From Nocardioides sp. cx-173 (GTDB lineage: Bacteria > Actinomycetota > Actinomycetes > Propionibacteriales > Nocardioidaceae), in contig NZ_CP088262.1 of NCBI RefSeq assembly GCF_021117365.1, positions 4,342,501 to 4,406,500 of the forward strand: a stretch of 64,000 nt of DNA, in the 5' to 3' direction. A program made the position numbers and the translations under genes. Positions 54,156-63,818 of the stretch are shown here, piece by piece. The first letter of the stretch is position 1; each line of letters opens with the position of its first letter. Below the pieces are notes generated by a model. The model searched no databases and was not told where the DNA came from. It saw only the letters and a program-made list of their open reading frames with translations.

Positions 54156-56006
54156 CTACTTTCGAGTGCTGAGCTGAGCCACCGGGAACGCGCTGCCGCT
54201 TCCCGACCGGGTGCCGGGCATGCACAGGTCGGCCATCGCGGCACGGACCGCGGCGCTCTCTCCTTGCACCGGGAGCCGACGGGTCACCTCGTCGGACATC
54301 GGAGGCACCGGGACATGCGAAACCAGGGGGTGCACAGGGCGCACGTCCTGGGGCTCACCGTCACCGAAGAGCTCCTCGTGGAGCTTCTCGCCCTCGCGGA
54401 GTCCGGTGTACTCGATGCTGATGGGCAGGTGGGACTGCTCGATCAGCTGATGCGCGACATCGAGGATGCGCACGGGTGCGCCCATGTCGAGCACCAGCGC
54501 CTCCCCTGGGCGCCCGATGGCCGCCGCCTGGATGACCAGCTGGCACGCCTCCTCGATGGTCATGAAGAACCGGGTCACCTCAGGGTGGGTCACCGTCACG
54601 GGACCGCCGTCAGCGATCTGGCTGGCGAAGCTCGTCAGCACCGATCCACGGCTGCCGAGGACGTTGCCGAAGCGGACCGAGAGATAGGTGCCGGAGGCGT
54701 GCCTTGCCCGGTCTGCGGTGACCTGCTCGGCGATCCGCTTGGAGTAACCCAGCACGCTGCTGGGGTTGGCCGCCTTGTCCGTCGAGATGTTGACGAAGCG
54801 GTCGACGTCGACCAGGTCCGCGGCGTCCAGGACCGTACGGGTGCCAACGATGTTGGTCTTGACCGCCTCGGCCGGGTACTGCTCCAGCATGGGCAGGTGC
54901 TTGAGGGCCGCGGCGTGGAACACGACATCAGGGCGGCGGCTCGCGAACACCGCGTTGACGGCCTGGGAGTCGCGGATGTCGCACAGGATGACGTCGTCGG
55001 AGTCCAGCAGCGCCCGTCCGTGGATCGACAGCTGCACGGCGTGCAGGGCGGACTCGTCGCGGTCGAGCATCATCAGCTCGGCCGGCTCGAAGCGGTGGAT
55101 CTGACGGCAGAGCTCGGAGCCGATCGAGCCTCCGGCGCCGGTCACCAGCACCTTGCGCCCGCGCAGGTAGCCGGCGATCGCGTCGATGTCGGTGTCGAGC
55201 TGGTTGCGCCCGAGCACATCGCTCAGGTTGATGTCGCGCAGGTCGCGGATGCCGACCGTGTGGGAGAGGAGCTGAGTCGTCGACGGAAGCACCTTGACGG
55301 CGACCCCGGCCGCGAGCGCGGCGACGCGAATGCGGTCGACGGTCTCGGCGGAGGCGCTCGGGATCGCGATGACCACCGTGCCCACCTCATGCCGGCTCGT
55401 CTGCTCCGCCAGCTCATCGATCGTGCCGAGCACCGGGATGTTGCGGATCCGGAGGTGTCGCTTGTGTGAGTCGTCATCGAGCAGACCGACCGGGCGCCAC
55501 GTCCGCGTGGGGTCGCGCACCATGCTGCCGACCAGTTCACGGGCGGCCTCGCCGGCTCCGACGACGATGACCCGGACCCCGTCGCCGTGTCCCAGGTCCA
55601 GGTCGCGCTCCCACATGCGCCGCCAGATCGCTCGCCCCCATGCCGCTGCCACCAGGGCGCCCAGGGTGGCGCCGGCGGGCACCGAGCGTGGGATCCATTG
55701 GCCGACCCAGTTCAGTGCGAAGACGAGCGCGCCGGCCGTCATCACCGCCATGCCGAGCATGAGCATCTGGTCGAGGCTTCCCGTCTTGGCCCGTCCCTGG
55801 TGGAGGCGGACGGTGGAGGCGAGCGCGACGTAGAGCGTCGCGGTGGCCAGCGCCGTGAGGCCGATGCCGCCCCAGGGAACAGTCGCGTCCACTGCGTCGA
55901 GCCGCAGCCAGGCGACGGTGTAGTACGCGACGACCCACGCCACCACGTCGTAGACGATCGACAGCAGCGCTCGACGACGCCGGAGCACCGGCACTAGGTC
56001 CGACAT
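54156..56006 (-). CDS. Polysaccharide nucleotide-sugar 4,6-dehydratase/epimerase (CapD/WbpM family)
   Basis: 616 aa membrane protein: four N-terminal helices (about 12-135), a linker Rossmann domain (RVIVVGAGEAARELV near 145) and a C-terminal SDR domain with GAGGSIGSELCRQIHRFEP near 292. It should act on UDP-GlcNAc for glycan synthesis. In the family the catalytic Tyr position is replaced by Met in MGATK; here the segment is VLGYSKR, with Leu at that position, and the Lys is conserved. It is divergent from the DUF4012 gene and starts the polysaccharide region. ATG at 56006 begins MSDLVPVLRRR. Confidence 0.92.
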   Translation of the reverse strand: MSDLVPVLRRRRALLSIVYDVVAWVVAYYTVAWLRLDAVDATVPWGGIGLTALATATLYVALASTVRLHQGRAKTGSLDQMLMLGMAVMTAGALVFALNWVGQWIPRSVPAGATLGALVAAAWGRAIWRRMWERDLDLGHGDGVRVIVVGAGEAARELVGSMVRDPTRTWRPVGLLDDDSHKRHLRIRNIPVLGTIDELAEQTSRHEVGTVVIAIPSASAETVDRIRVAALAAGVAVKVLPSTTQLLSHTVGIRDLRDINLSDVLGRNQLDTDIDAIAGYLRGRKVLVTGAGGSIGSELCRQIHRFEPAELMMLDRDESALHAVQLSIHGRALLDSDDVILCDIRDSQAVNAVFASRRPDVVFHAAALKHLPMLEQYPAEAVKTNIVGTRTVLDAADLVDVDRFVNISTDKAANPSSVLGYSKRIAEQVTADRARHASGTYLSVRFGNVLGSRGSVLTSFASQIADGGPVTVTHPEVTRFFMTIEEACQLVIQAAAIGRPGEALVLDMGAPVRILDVAHQLIEQSHLPISIEYTGLREGEKLHEELFGDGEPQDVRPVHPLVSHVPVPPMSDEVTRRLPVQGESAAVRAAMADLCMPGTRSGSGSAFPVAQLSTRK

Positions 56007-56278
56007 CTCAATAACCCCACATTTAGATAGATCCCCATGTCACGACCCGAGCCAACAATGGTCGTGTTCTCGAAACACCCGGTACTACGTGCTAACGAGA
56101 AACTCTCCGGAGGTTACGCGAACCGAAGCCGACGCACAGGAAGTCCCCGGGATTGACCTTCCATATTTCGATTCCGGCGCCGGAGGACCAGCAGCAAGGG
56201 AGCAGGCTGCTCGCGTCAGCTTTTCCATGGCTGCCGCATTTCCGATGGTCTGCGGCAGTCGACACCCCGTCTGACAAC

Positions 56279-58168
56279 ATGAGCGCCGTGCAGACCACCT
56301 CGGAACCGTCGTCCAGGCGCCGTCGGATCGTCATCGGCCTGTGGGTCCTCTTCGCGCTCGGGGCCGCCCTGCTGGCGCTCGCGATCCCGCTCCGCAATGT
56401 TCCAGGGGAGGCCGAGGCCGCCAACGACGATCTGACGGCCGCCAAGACCGCCCTCGCCGCCGGGGACATGACGGCGGCCCGTGCCGCGCTCGCCAGCGCC
56501 CAGGAGCACGTCGACAAGGCCCAGGACGCTGCGCAGGGTTTCGGCGGTGACGTGTGGAGCAGGATCCCCCTCCTCGGCACGCCCGTCGCCGACGCCCGAC
56601 ACCTCGTCCAGGCCCTCGACGACGTGGCTGCGGTCGCGGCGATAGGGGTGGACCTGTACCCGTCCGTCGCAGGCAAGCAAGCGTCGCTGTTCCGCGACGG
56701 CCAGGTGGAGCGAGCCACCCTCGACCGCGTGATCGCCGGCGCGCGCGAGGCGGGGCCGTTCCTGAAGTCGGCCCAACGGGAGCTCGAGGAGGTGCGTGGC
56801 AACACCCCGATCCTGGGATCGACGATCAGCGCGAGACGCGATGCGGCCGCCGAGCAGGTGAACCCCCTGGCCGACGGCTTCACCCGGCTCGAGCCGTTGC
56901 TGGACGAGTTGCCCGCGTTCTTGGGCTTCGAGGGCAAGCGCAGCTACTTGATCGCCATGCTGAACCCCACCGAGCTCCGCTACTCCGGTGGCGCTGCCCT
57001 CGCGTTCGCGCCCATGGCATGGGAGGGGGGCACCCTCGAGATCGGTCGCGCCTTCCCTTCGACGCAGGACCCCCGGCTGCTCGTCCCGCACAAGTGGGAG
57101 CCGGTGCGGGGCAACACGTTCCACGCGGAGAACGCGCGCCTGGCCAACGCCACGTTCGCCCCGTCGTGGTCGGTCTCGGGTGAAGAGCTACTGCGGGCAT
57201 GGCGCAGCGCCACGGGCGTCCGGTACGACGGCGTGATGGCCATGGACGTCGTCACGATGGCCAAGGTGCTCGAGGCCACAGGCCCTACCACCGTTCCCGG
57301 CGTCGGCGAGCTGAACGGCGACAACCTGACCGAGACCCTCGTAGGGAGCTACGACGACTACTATCCCGACCCCACTGCTCAGGATCAGGCTTTCGCCACC
57401 GTAGTCGCGGCGCTCCAGACGCAGCTGTTCAGTGATGGTGACTACGTGGCGAAGGCGCAGGCTCTCAAGCAGGCCGCCGACGGCCGCCACTTCGCGATCT
57501 ACCTCAAAGACAAGCAACTCCAGCTTGCGTTCGGCGAGATGGGGATGGACGGCGATCTCGCGGACAGCCCGGGCGACTACGTCGGCGCGTTCACCCAGAG
57601 CCTGGTGGGCGCGAAGGTCGACTACTACCAGCGTCGCGAACTGGACCTCGACGTCACCCTCGACGAGGACGGCACTGCGACCAACGAGCTCGACGTGCTG
57701 CTGCTCAACGACACCCCGCCCTATGCCGTGCCGGGCACCGATCCACGGGAGGGCTACTTCACGCGGTGGTCCACTCTTTCAGTCGCAGCCTTCCTACCTG
57801 CCTCGGCCGACGTCGAGGACTTCTCGGTGGGAGACCAGGAGTGGGACGGCGAGGTCGGCACGTTCTTCGACCACACGTTCATCGACGACCATGTCGTACT
57901 TCCGCCGGGTGGCTCGACCCACGTCAAGGCGTCGTACACCGTCGATGCGGCGGCCGAACTCGATGAGTCCGGGGACCTCGTCTACCGCCTGGCCATCGAC
58001 CCGCAGGGCACGGTTTACTCCGCGTCGGTCCAGGTGACAGTGCACCTGCCGAAGGACTTCCGGGCCAAGACGGTGCCCGCCGGGTGGACCGAGGAGGGCG
58101 CCACCCTCACGTTCCACACCGACGCGCTGGAGTCGAGCGAACAGTGGGAGATCGTCCTCGAGGACTAG
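56279..58168 (+). CDS. DUF4012-domain membrane protein
   Basis: 629 aa. A single N-terminal signal-anchor helix (IVIGLWVLFALGAALLALAI) is followed by an extracytoplasmic DUF4012 region (about 50-600) with the family motif YLIAMLNPTELRYSGGAALAFA and DGVMAMDVVTMAKVLEATGP. DUF4012 genes lie in many actinobacterial surface polysaccharide loci, and a role in assembly or display is suspected but unproven. The frame is open upstream; ATG 56279 gives MSAVQTTSEPSSRRRR, a better anchor start than the upstream frame. Confidence 0.88.
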   Translation: MSAVQTTSEPSSRRRRIVIGLWVLFALGAALLALAIPLRNVPGEAEAANDDLTAAKTALAAGDMTAARAALASAQEHVDKAQDAAQGFGGDVWSRIPLLGTPVADARHLVQALDDVAAVAAIGVDLYPSVAGKQASLFRDGQVERATLDRVIAGAREAGPFLKSAQRELEEVRGNTPILGSTISARRDAAAEQVNPLADGFTRLEPLLDELPAFLGFEGKRSYLIAMLNPTELRYSGGAALAFAPMAWEGGTLEIGRAFPSTQDPRLLVPHKWEPVRGNTFHAENARLANATFAPSWSVSGEELLRAWRSATGVRYDGVMAMDVVTMAKVLEATGPTTVPGVGELNGDNLTETLVGSYDDYYPDPTAQDQAFATVVAALQTQLFSDGDYVAKAQALKQAADGRHFAIYLKDKQLQLAFGEMGMDGDLADSPGDYVGAFTQSLVGAKVDYYQRRELDLDVTLDEDGTATNELDVLLLNDTPPYAVPGTDPREGYFTRWSTLSVAAFLPASADVEDFSVGDQEWDGEVGTFFDHTFIDDHVVLPPGGSTHVKASYTVDAAAELDESGDLVYRLAIDPQGTVYSASVQVTVHLPKDFRAKTVPAGWTEEGATLTFHTDALESSEQWEIVLED

Positions 58169-58187
58169 GACGGTTGGCCCCGTCCCG

Positions 58188-59522
58188 TCACACTGGTGAC
58201 TCGACGATAGCGACGGGGGACTGATCCACGCGGATCACGTCGCCACCTTCGATACGGCGCCCCTTGCCGTTGATTTCCTCGATTCGCGAGGCGGTCTCCG
58301 CGACCGTCACCTTCTGGGTCCCGCGCTCGCGCCAGAGGATCCGCAGTGTCATAACTCCCTTGTCCACGACACACGTGTAGAGCCTCTTCTCGACCTCGCA
58401 GACCGGCTGTGGGCCGCCGGCCAGCCAGCCGTGAACCTTGATATAGGCCGCGCCGGCTGGTGTGGTCACTCCCTCGCGTGCCAGTTCGACCGCGACGCCC
58501 GGGTAGCTGAACCACCCCAGCCAGTAGACGCGCTCGACCCCCAGCCCCGCGTGGAGCAAGTAGGTGCGGGCCACGACGGCCGCTTGCCGGTCGTCCGGAT
58601 AGGGCCTCACGCCCATGGTCCCACCGCTGGGGACGCCGTAGTTGATCTCGTTTGTCCACACCGGCAGGTCCACTCCCCGGTCCGCCAGGATCCTTCTCGC
58701 CTGGCAGATGAGGACGAGCGCATCCTCAGGAGTGCCGTCCTGCAGGGGGAACGGGTCCAATGCGACCGCGTCCACGCTGTCAGCCACCGGCGCACCATGC
58801 ACCTCCGTGGCCCAGAACTGGTCCATCCACTGCCTCTGCGACTCGAGACGAAGGGTGGTGGCCGGAGCGACCACGACAGCATCAGGGGCGACGGCGTGGA
58901 TGATCCGGCCGGCAGTGGCGGTCAGCCGGGCCATCTGCGCAGGCGTGCCGGCCCAGTTGCCCACGATGTTGGGCTCCGGCCAGATCTGGTAGTCAAGGCG
59001 GTCGCCGTAACGCTCGACGACGACCGTGACCCATGCGCGCCACGCCGCTTCGTCGGGCATGGTGGCCGCGGCTGTGGCTGATCCCGGCCTCTTCGAGTGG
59101 AAGGCAGGCGTGAACCCGAGGACTACCATTGGCCGGGCACGACGGGCTTCCGCCGTCTCAACGATCTCGTCCAGTCGCTCGAAGTCGTACTGTCCCGGGG
59201 CGATCTCGACGAGATTCCAATAGGTTTGCGACGTGGTGAGGTTCACCGAACCGATCGGCGCTTGGGGGAAACCCGGCCCGATCGGCTCAGACACATGCAT
59301 GCCCCAGTACGTGGACGGAATCTTGCCGGTGCGGGGACCACTCGCACACTCCGCCACGGGGCGCGCGTGCGAGGTGGCAGCCGGGGATGAGGCGGACGGC
59401 GTAGCCGGAGGACTTGCGGAGCGCCCTCCTGGAGAGCCGTCGTCGCGCTCGGACGAGCAAGCTGCGGTGCCGCCGATGACGAGCAGGGCCAAGAGCGCAG
59501 CCGTGGCTATGCGTGGGTTCAA
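58188..59522 (-). CDS. Glycosidase-like lipoprotein (GH39/GH5-type barrel)
   Basis: 444 aa lipoprotein (lipobox VIGGTAAC, Cys20) with a Ser/Ala/Pro linker to about 65 and then a TIM-barrel. GH-A hallmarks are WNLVEIAPGQYDFERLDEIV, the acid/base Glu in YQIWPEPNIVGNWAGT and a nucleophile-like Glu in VWTNEINYG. The usual NEP is changed to PEP, which is uncommon. It probably acts on an external glycan. It begins at a TTG (59522) behind GGAG. Located inside the polysaccharide locus and convergent with the DUF4012 gene. Confidence 0.7.
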   Translation of the reverse strand: MNPRIATAALLALLVIGGTAACSSERDDGSPGGRSASPPATPSASSPAATSHARPVAECASGPRTGKIPSTYWGMHVSEPIGPGFPQAPIGSVNLTTSQTYWNLVEIAPGQYDFERLDEIVETAEARRARPMVVLGFTPAFHSKRPGSATAAATMPDEAAWRAWVTVVVERYGDRLDYQIWPEPNIVGNWAGTPAQMARLTATAGRIIHAVAPDAVVVAPATTLRLESQRQWMDQFWATEVHGAPVADSVDAVALDPFPLQDGTPEDALVLICQARRILADRGVDLPVWTNEINYGVPSGGTMGVRPYPDDRQAAVVARTYLLHAGLGVERVYWLGWFSYPGVAVELAREGVTTPAGAAYIKVHGWLAGGPQPVCEVEKRLYTCVVDKGVMTLRILWRERGTQKVTVAETASRIEEINGKGRRIEGGDVIRVDQSPVAIVESPV

Positions 59523-59941
59523 CAGGTACTCCTTGCTCGGGCTGGGTTCAGCGGCCACGCTACGTGCAAGCGAATCGCCACCGGCGTCCGCGGCGGCAAG
59601 GCCCAGTGCTGCTGAGGGCGTCGGGGCGGCAAGCTCTGCACCATGACCAGCATCACTGCGCCGGCCAGCGCGCCGCCGACCGGTGCGGCGAAGACTCCGG
59701 ACCTGTCCCAGCACCACGACCGCGGACTTGCGTACCCCCCCGTCCCACGCAAGTGCCCCACGGGCTATCCTCCGGCGATGACGCGGGCCCTTCACTGCCG
59801 AGCGGGTAGAAGGCTGGCCGCCGTAGGCGCGGCCGCGATGCACCACGGCTGCTTGTTGGTCCGTGAGGCAGCCCTGTCGGAGATTGACTGATCACTGTCA
59901 GCGACCAACGCATTCAGACCATCTTCGGAGGACAGGAACCC
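59523..59941. other. 419-bp divergent intergenic region
   Basis: No gene is supported here. It contains a perfect 8-bp inverted repeat ACTTGCGT...ACGCAAGT (59726-59733 and 59747-59754, 13-base spacer), TGACTGATCACTGTCA near 59886 and a GGAGGACAGG ribosome site before the WbpD-like gene. It carries promoters for both flanking genes. Confidence 0.5.
59726..59754. promoter_or_regulatory. Inverted repeat, possible operator of the polysaccharide genes
   Basis: ACTTGCGT (59726-59733) and its exact complement ACGCAAGT (59747-59754) separated by 13 bases rich in C, between divergent genes. Confidence 0.35.
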
Positions 59942-60535
59942 GTGACATCACGAGTGGCCAGCTCGGCCGATATCGACGAGCGAGCCGTCATCGGAGAAGG
60001 GACGACGGTCTGGCACCTCGCCCAGGTCCGGGAGGACGCCCAGATCGGTGAGGATTGTGTGATCGGCCGGGGGGCCTATATCGGCGCCGGCGTCACGATG
60101 GGCCGAAACTGCAAGGTGCAGAACCATGCCCTCGTCTACGAGCCCGCCACTCTTGCCGAGGGTGTGTTCATTGGACCGGCCGCCGTCCTGACCAATGACA
60201 CCTTCCCTCGGGCGGTCAACGCCGATGGCACCGCCAAGACGGCAGCAGACTGGGATGCGGTCGGCGTGGACATCGAACACGGAGCCTCGATCGGAGCACG
60301 CGCCGTGTGTGTTGCGCCGGTACGCGTGGGGGCATGGGCACTGGTGGCGGCGGGCGCAGTCGTGGTCGCCGACGTCCCCGACCATGCGCTCGTAGCGGGC
60401 GTCCCCGCTCGTCAGATTGGCTGGGTCGGTCGCGATGGCCGCCCGCTCCGTGCCGACGGCGACCATCTGGTCTGTCTCAGCACGGGACAACGATTCCAAG
60501 AGTCGGGTGGCCGCCTGGTCCCCCAGGAAGGCTGA
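59942..60535 (+). CDS. Hexapeptide N-acetyltransferase, WbpD/WlbB-like
   Basis: 197 aa left-handed beta-helix enzyme. Repeats run through ADIDERAVIGEGTTVWHLAQ, IGEDCVIGRGAYIGAGVTMG and IGPAAVLTNDTFPRAVNADG, with the catalytic-type His in KVQNHALVYE and the insertion seen in WbpD. It would acetylate the 3-amino group of UDP-2-acetamido-3-amino-2,3-dideoxyglucuronate. Order with the next three genes matches the Pseudomonas/Bordetella WbpD-E-B-I set. A GTG start follows GGAGGACAGG. First gene of the apparent operon. Confidence 0.85.
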   Translation: MTSRVASSADIDERAVIGEGTTVWHLAQVREDAQIGEDCVIGRGAYIGAGVTMGRNCKVQNHALVYEPATLAEGVFIGPAAVLTNDTFPRAVNADGTAKTAADWDAVGVDIEHGASIGARAVCVAPVRVGAWALVAAGAVVVADVPDHALVAGVPARQIGWVGRDGRPLRADGDHLVCLSTGQRFQESGGRLVPQEG

Positions 60536-60538
60536 TTC

Positions 60539-61627
60539 GTGCCTGAGTTCATCCCTCCCGCGCGGCCGTTGATCGGCGAAGAGGAAAGAGCGGCCGTCGA
60601 CCGGGTGATGCGCAGTGGCATGCTTGCGCAAGGACCTGAGGTCGCATCCTTCGAGCGCGAGTTCGCCGAGCACTTCGAGCTGGGGCGGGCCTGCGTCGCG
60701 GTCAACTCGGGTACGTCAGGGCTCCACCTAGGCATACTGGCAAGCGGCATCGGCCCAGGGGACGAGGTGATCGTTCCCTCGTTCACGTTTGCGGCGACCG
60801 CGAACTCCGTCGCCTTGACCGGGGCGACTCCCGTGTTCGCCGACATCGATCCGGAAAGCTTCTGCTTGGACCCCGCCTCGGTCCGGCGCTCCATCTCCGA
60901 GCGCACCAAAGCGATCATGCCCGTGCACCTGTACGGCCACCCAGCGGATATGCGATCGCTCGCGGATATCGCGGACGCTCGAGGCCTGTTGATCTTCGAG
61001 GACGCCGCACAGGCGCACGGCGCCCGTCTGAACGACCAGCCGGTCGGGTCCTTCGGGCAATTCGCGATGTTCTCCCTCTATCCGACCAAGAACATGACGT
61101 CCGGCGAGGGCGGGATGGTGTCGGTCGTTGACGCTCACACGGAACGCCAGGTGCGTCTGCTGCGAAACCAGGGCATGGAGCGCCAGTACGAGAACGAGCT
61201 GGTGGGGTTCAACAACCGAATGACCGACGTCCACGCCGCGATCGGACGCGTCCAGCTCACGAAGGTGAACGCCTGGAACTCCCGGCGAAGGGCGAACGCC
61301 GCCTTCTTCGACCAACACCTCGACGGCGTCGTCACGCCACCTCGGGCGGAGGGGATCGTTCACGCTTACCACCAGTACACGGTTCGCGTAGCCGAAGACC
61401 GAGACGGCTTCGCCAAGGCACTTCGGGAGGAGTTCAGCGTCGGCAGCGGAATGTTCTACCCCGTCCCTAACCACCGCCTGCCCTCATTCCGGAGCAAGGT
61501 CGAGCTTCCCGAGACCGAACGGGCCGCCGCGGAGTGCCTGAGCCTTCCCGTCCATCCCTCGATCACGGACGCTGACAGAGAGCGGATCGTCACGGCCGTC
61601 AACACCATTGCGAAGGCAGGTTCCTGA
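60539..61627 (+). CDS. DegT/DnrJ/EryC1 sugar aminotransferase, WbpE-like
   Basis: 362 aa PLP-dependent aminotransferase. SGTSGLHLGILASGIGPGDE, FEDAAQAHGARLN and the PLP-Lys in SLYPTKNMTSGEGGM are the family signature. It would convert a UDP-3-keto-uronate to the 3-amino sugar, using glutamate. It begins at a GTG 3 bases after the acetyltransferase stop codon and ends 1 base before the oxidoreductase start; all four genes look co-transcribed. Confidence 0.88.
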   Translation: MPEFIPPARPLIGEEERAAVDRVMRSGMLAQGPEVASFEREFAEHFELGRACVAVNSGTSGLHLGILASGIGPGDEVIVPSFTFAATANSVALTGATPVFADIDPESFCLDPASVRRSISERTKAIMPVHLYGHPADMRSLADIADARGLLIFEDAAQAHGARLNDQPVGSFGQFAMFSLYPTKNMTSGEGGMVSVVDAHTERQVRLLRNQGMERQYENELVGFNNRMTDVHAAIGRVQLTKVNAWNSRRRANAAFFDQHLDGVVTPPRAEGIVHAYHQYTVRVAEDRDGFAKALREEFSVGSGMFYPVPNHRLPSFRSKVELPETERAAAECLSLPVHPSITDADRERIVTAVNTIAKAGS

Positions 61628-61628
61628 C

Positions 61629-62630
61629 GTGGCACAGTTGCGTGCCGGCTTGATCGGCCTCGGCGCCATGGGGCGCAACCACGCCCGGGTACTGAGCGCT
61701 CTGGAGGGCGTGGAGTTCGTCGGTGCCGTGGACCCCGATCAGGTCGAGAGCCAACTCCTCTGGCCGGTCGTTGCCGACCTGAGCGAGCTTCTGGCTCTCG
61801 GGATCGACTACTGCGTCGTCGCGGCCCCCACGGTCCTCCACGAGCGACTGGGCCTCCAGCTGGCCGCAGCGGGTGTCCATGCCCTAATCGAGAAGCCCTT
61901 GGCGAGCACCAGCCGCGAGTCGAAGAACCTGGCTCAGGCCTTCGGGGAGCAGGGGCTTATCGCAGGCGTCGGCCACATCGAGCGGTACAACCCTGCGCTG
62001 CAGCAAGCACGATCCCGTTTGGCACAGGGGGACCTCGGTGAGGTCTACCAGGTCGCCACCCGGCGTCAGGGCCCGTTTCCGAGCAGGATCTCGGACGTGG
62101 GCGTCGTCATGGACCTCGCGACTCACGACATCGACCTCACGGCCTGGGTCACCCAGCAGCACTACAGCACGGTCGCCGCCCGGACGGCACACCGCTCCGG
62201 GCGCGAGCACGAGGACCTCGTGACGGTCGTCGGGACCCTTGCCGGTGGTGCCGTGGCCAGTCACCTCGTGAGCTGGTTGTCCCCCCTGAAGGAGCGGGTC
62301 ACGGTGATCACGGGCGAGCGCGGCACGTTCGTCTGCGACACCTTGGGCGCCGAACTGACATTCCACGCCAACGGTCGCGCCGTCGAGACGTGGGACGACC
62401 TCGCGAACTTCAGAGGCGTCACCCAGGGGGACGTAATCCGTTTCGCGTTCGACCGGCCGGAACCCCTACGCGTCGAGCACGAGCAGTTTCGGGACGCGGT
62501 GCTAGGCAAGCAGGCCGACATCGTCACCATCGCCGACGGCGCGCAGACGGTCATGATCGCCGAGGCCTGTCTGGCTTCTGCCCGCGAGGGGACCACCGTT
62601 GCGGTGCCGCATCCCCCGACGAGCGCGTAA
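61629..62630 (+). CDS. Gfo/Idh/MocA oxidoreductase, WbpB-like
   Basis: 333 aa NAD-dependent sugar dehydrogenase. The Rossmann start is LRAGLIGLGAMGRNHARVLS, the active-site Lys in ALIEKPLAS (EKP) and the catalytic region GVGHIERYNPALQQARS. By neighbourhood it should oxidise UDP-GlcNAcA at C3 (WbpB), using the product of a UDP-GlcNAc dehydrogenase, which is not in the window. The GTG at 61629 follows the aminotransferase by one base. 15 bases before the epimerase. Confidence 0.82.
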   Translation: MAQLRAGLIGLGAMGRNHARVLSALEGVEFVGAVDPDQVESQLLWPVVADLSELLALGIDYCVVAAPTVLHERLGLQLAAAGVHALIEKPLASTSRESKNLAQAFGEQGLIAGVGHIERYNPALQQARSRLAQGDLGEVYQVATRRQGPFPSRISDVGVVMDLATHDIDLTAWVTQQHYSTVAARTAHRSGREHEDLVTVVGTLAGGAVASHLVSWLSPLKERVTVITGERGTFVCDTLGAELTFHANGRAVETWDDLANFRGVTQGDVIRFAFDRPEPLRVEHEQFRDAVLGKQADIVTIADGAQTVMIAEACLASAREGTTVAVPHPPTSA

Positions 62631-62645
62631 CGTCGAGGAGTCGAG

Positions 62646-63818
62646 ATGTTCAAAGCTCTTGTCGTCTACGGGACACGTCCGGAAGCGATCAAGCTCGCAC
62701 CGATGATCCGGGCTCTCGCAGAGCACCCGGATGTCCACCCGGTCGTGGTGACGACCGGTCAGCACCCGGACATGGTGACGCAGATCCACCGTGACTACGG
62801 GATCCGTCCCGATCACGACCTGGCCGTTTTCCGCGAAGGGCAGTCGCTGGACCAGCTGATGGCGCGCATCCTCTTCGACCTGGGGCCCCTCATTGCGGCC
62901 GAGGCGCCCGACGTGGTCGTGGTGCAGGGGGACACCACAAGCTGCTGCGCCGGAGCGCTGGCCGCCCTCCACGCCCAGGTTCCCCTCGTCCACCTCGAGG
63001 CTGGAATGCGCAGTGGCAACAAGATGGCCCCCTACCCGGAGGAGTCCTATCGGCGCCTGATCGCGCAGATTTGTGACCTGCACCTGGCTGCCAGCCCGGC
63101 CAACCGGGAGAATCTTCTGCGCGAGGGCATCGCCGACGACGACATCCTGGTCGTCGGGAGCACAGCCATCGACTCATTGCTCGAGATGCTCTCCACCCCA
63201 GTCGACCTGACCGACTTCCGGCACATCATCGACAGACCGGGGCGTCTGGTCGTGGTCACGTGCCATCGGCGCGAGTCCTGGGGCCCCCCCATGGTGGGTA
63301 TTGGCCGAGCCCTGGCCAACGTGGCCCGGAAGCACCCCAGCGACACGTTCCTCGTGTCCGCCCACCCCAACAAGATCGTCCGCGACGCCCTCCTTCCCCA
63401 GATCCGTGATGTCGACAACATCGAGATCGCCGAGCCAGTCGCCTACCGGCAGTTCGCCGCCCTCATGCAGCGCGCTCATGTCCTAGTGACCGACAGCGGC
63501 GGCATCCAGGCCGAGGCGCCCAGCCTGAAGGTGCCCACCCTCGTGCTGCGAGAGACCACCGAGTACGGCGAGACCGTGCGCGCCGGCACGGCTCGGCTGG
63601 TGGGCAGTGACCAGCGGGCCGTTGAACGTGAGCTGACCTTGCTCCTGGACGATGACCAGGCGCACGACGCCATGAGGCTGGGGTACAGCCCTTACGGTGA
63701 CGGAAGGGCCGGCGAGCGCTCCGCGCAAGCACTCGTCAATCTCCTCCGCACCGGCTCGCATCAACTGGAGCCCGTCGTCCCCGCCGAGGGAGACGGCATC
63801 GTTCCTGAGGCCACATGA
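62646..63818 (+). CDS. wecB: UDP-N-acetylglucosamine 2-epimerase family (WecB/WbpI-like)
   Basis: 390 aa. The family start LVVYGTRPEAIKLAPMIRAL, VQGDTTSCCAGALAAL, HLEAGMRSGNKMAPYPEESY and VTDSGGIQAEAPSLKVPTLV are present. WecB makes UDP-ManNAc; the neighbours WbpD, WbpE and WbpB-like suggest that it is instead WbpI acting on UDP-GlcNAc(3NAc)A, so the symbol is provisional. It is coupled to the following glycosyltransferase by an ATGA overlap. Confidence 0.88.
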   Translation: MFKALVVYGTRPEAIKLAPMIRALAEHPDVHPVVVTTGQHPDMVTQIHRDYGIRPDHDLAVFREGQSLDQLMARILFDLGPLIAAEAPDVVVVQGDTTSCCAGALAALHAQVPLVHLEAGMRSGNKMAPYPEESYRRLIAQICDLHLAASPANRENLLREGIADDDILVVGSTAIDSLLEMLSTPVDLTDFRHIIDRPGRLVVVTCHRRESWGPPMVGIGRALANVARKHPSDTFLVSAHPNKIVRDALLPQIRDVDNIEIAEPVAYRQFAALMQRAHVLVTDSGGIQAEAPSLKVPTLVLRETTEYGETVRAGTARLVGSDQRAVERELTLLLDDDQAHDAMRLGYSPYGDGRAGERSAQALVNLLRTGSHQLEPVVPAEGDGIVPEAT

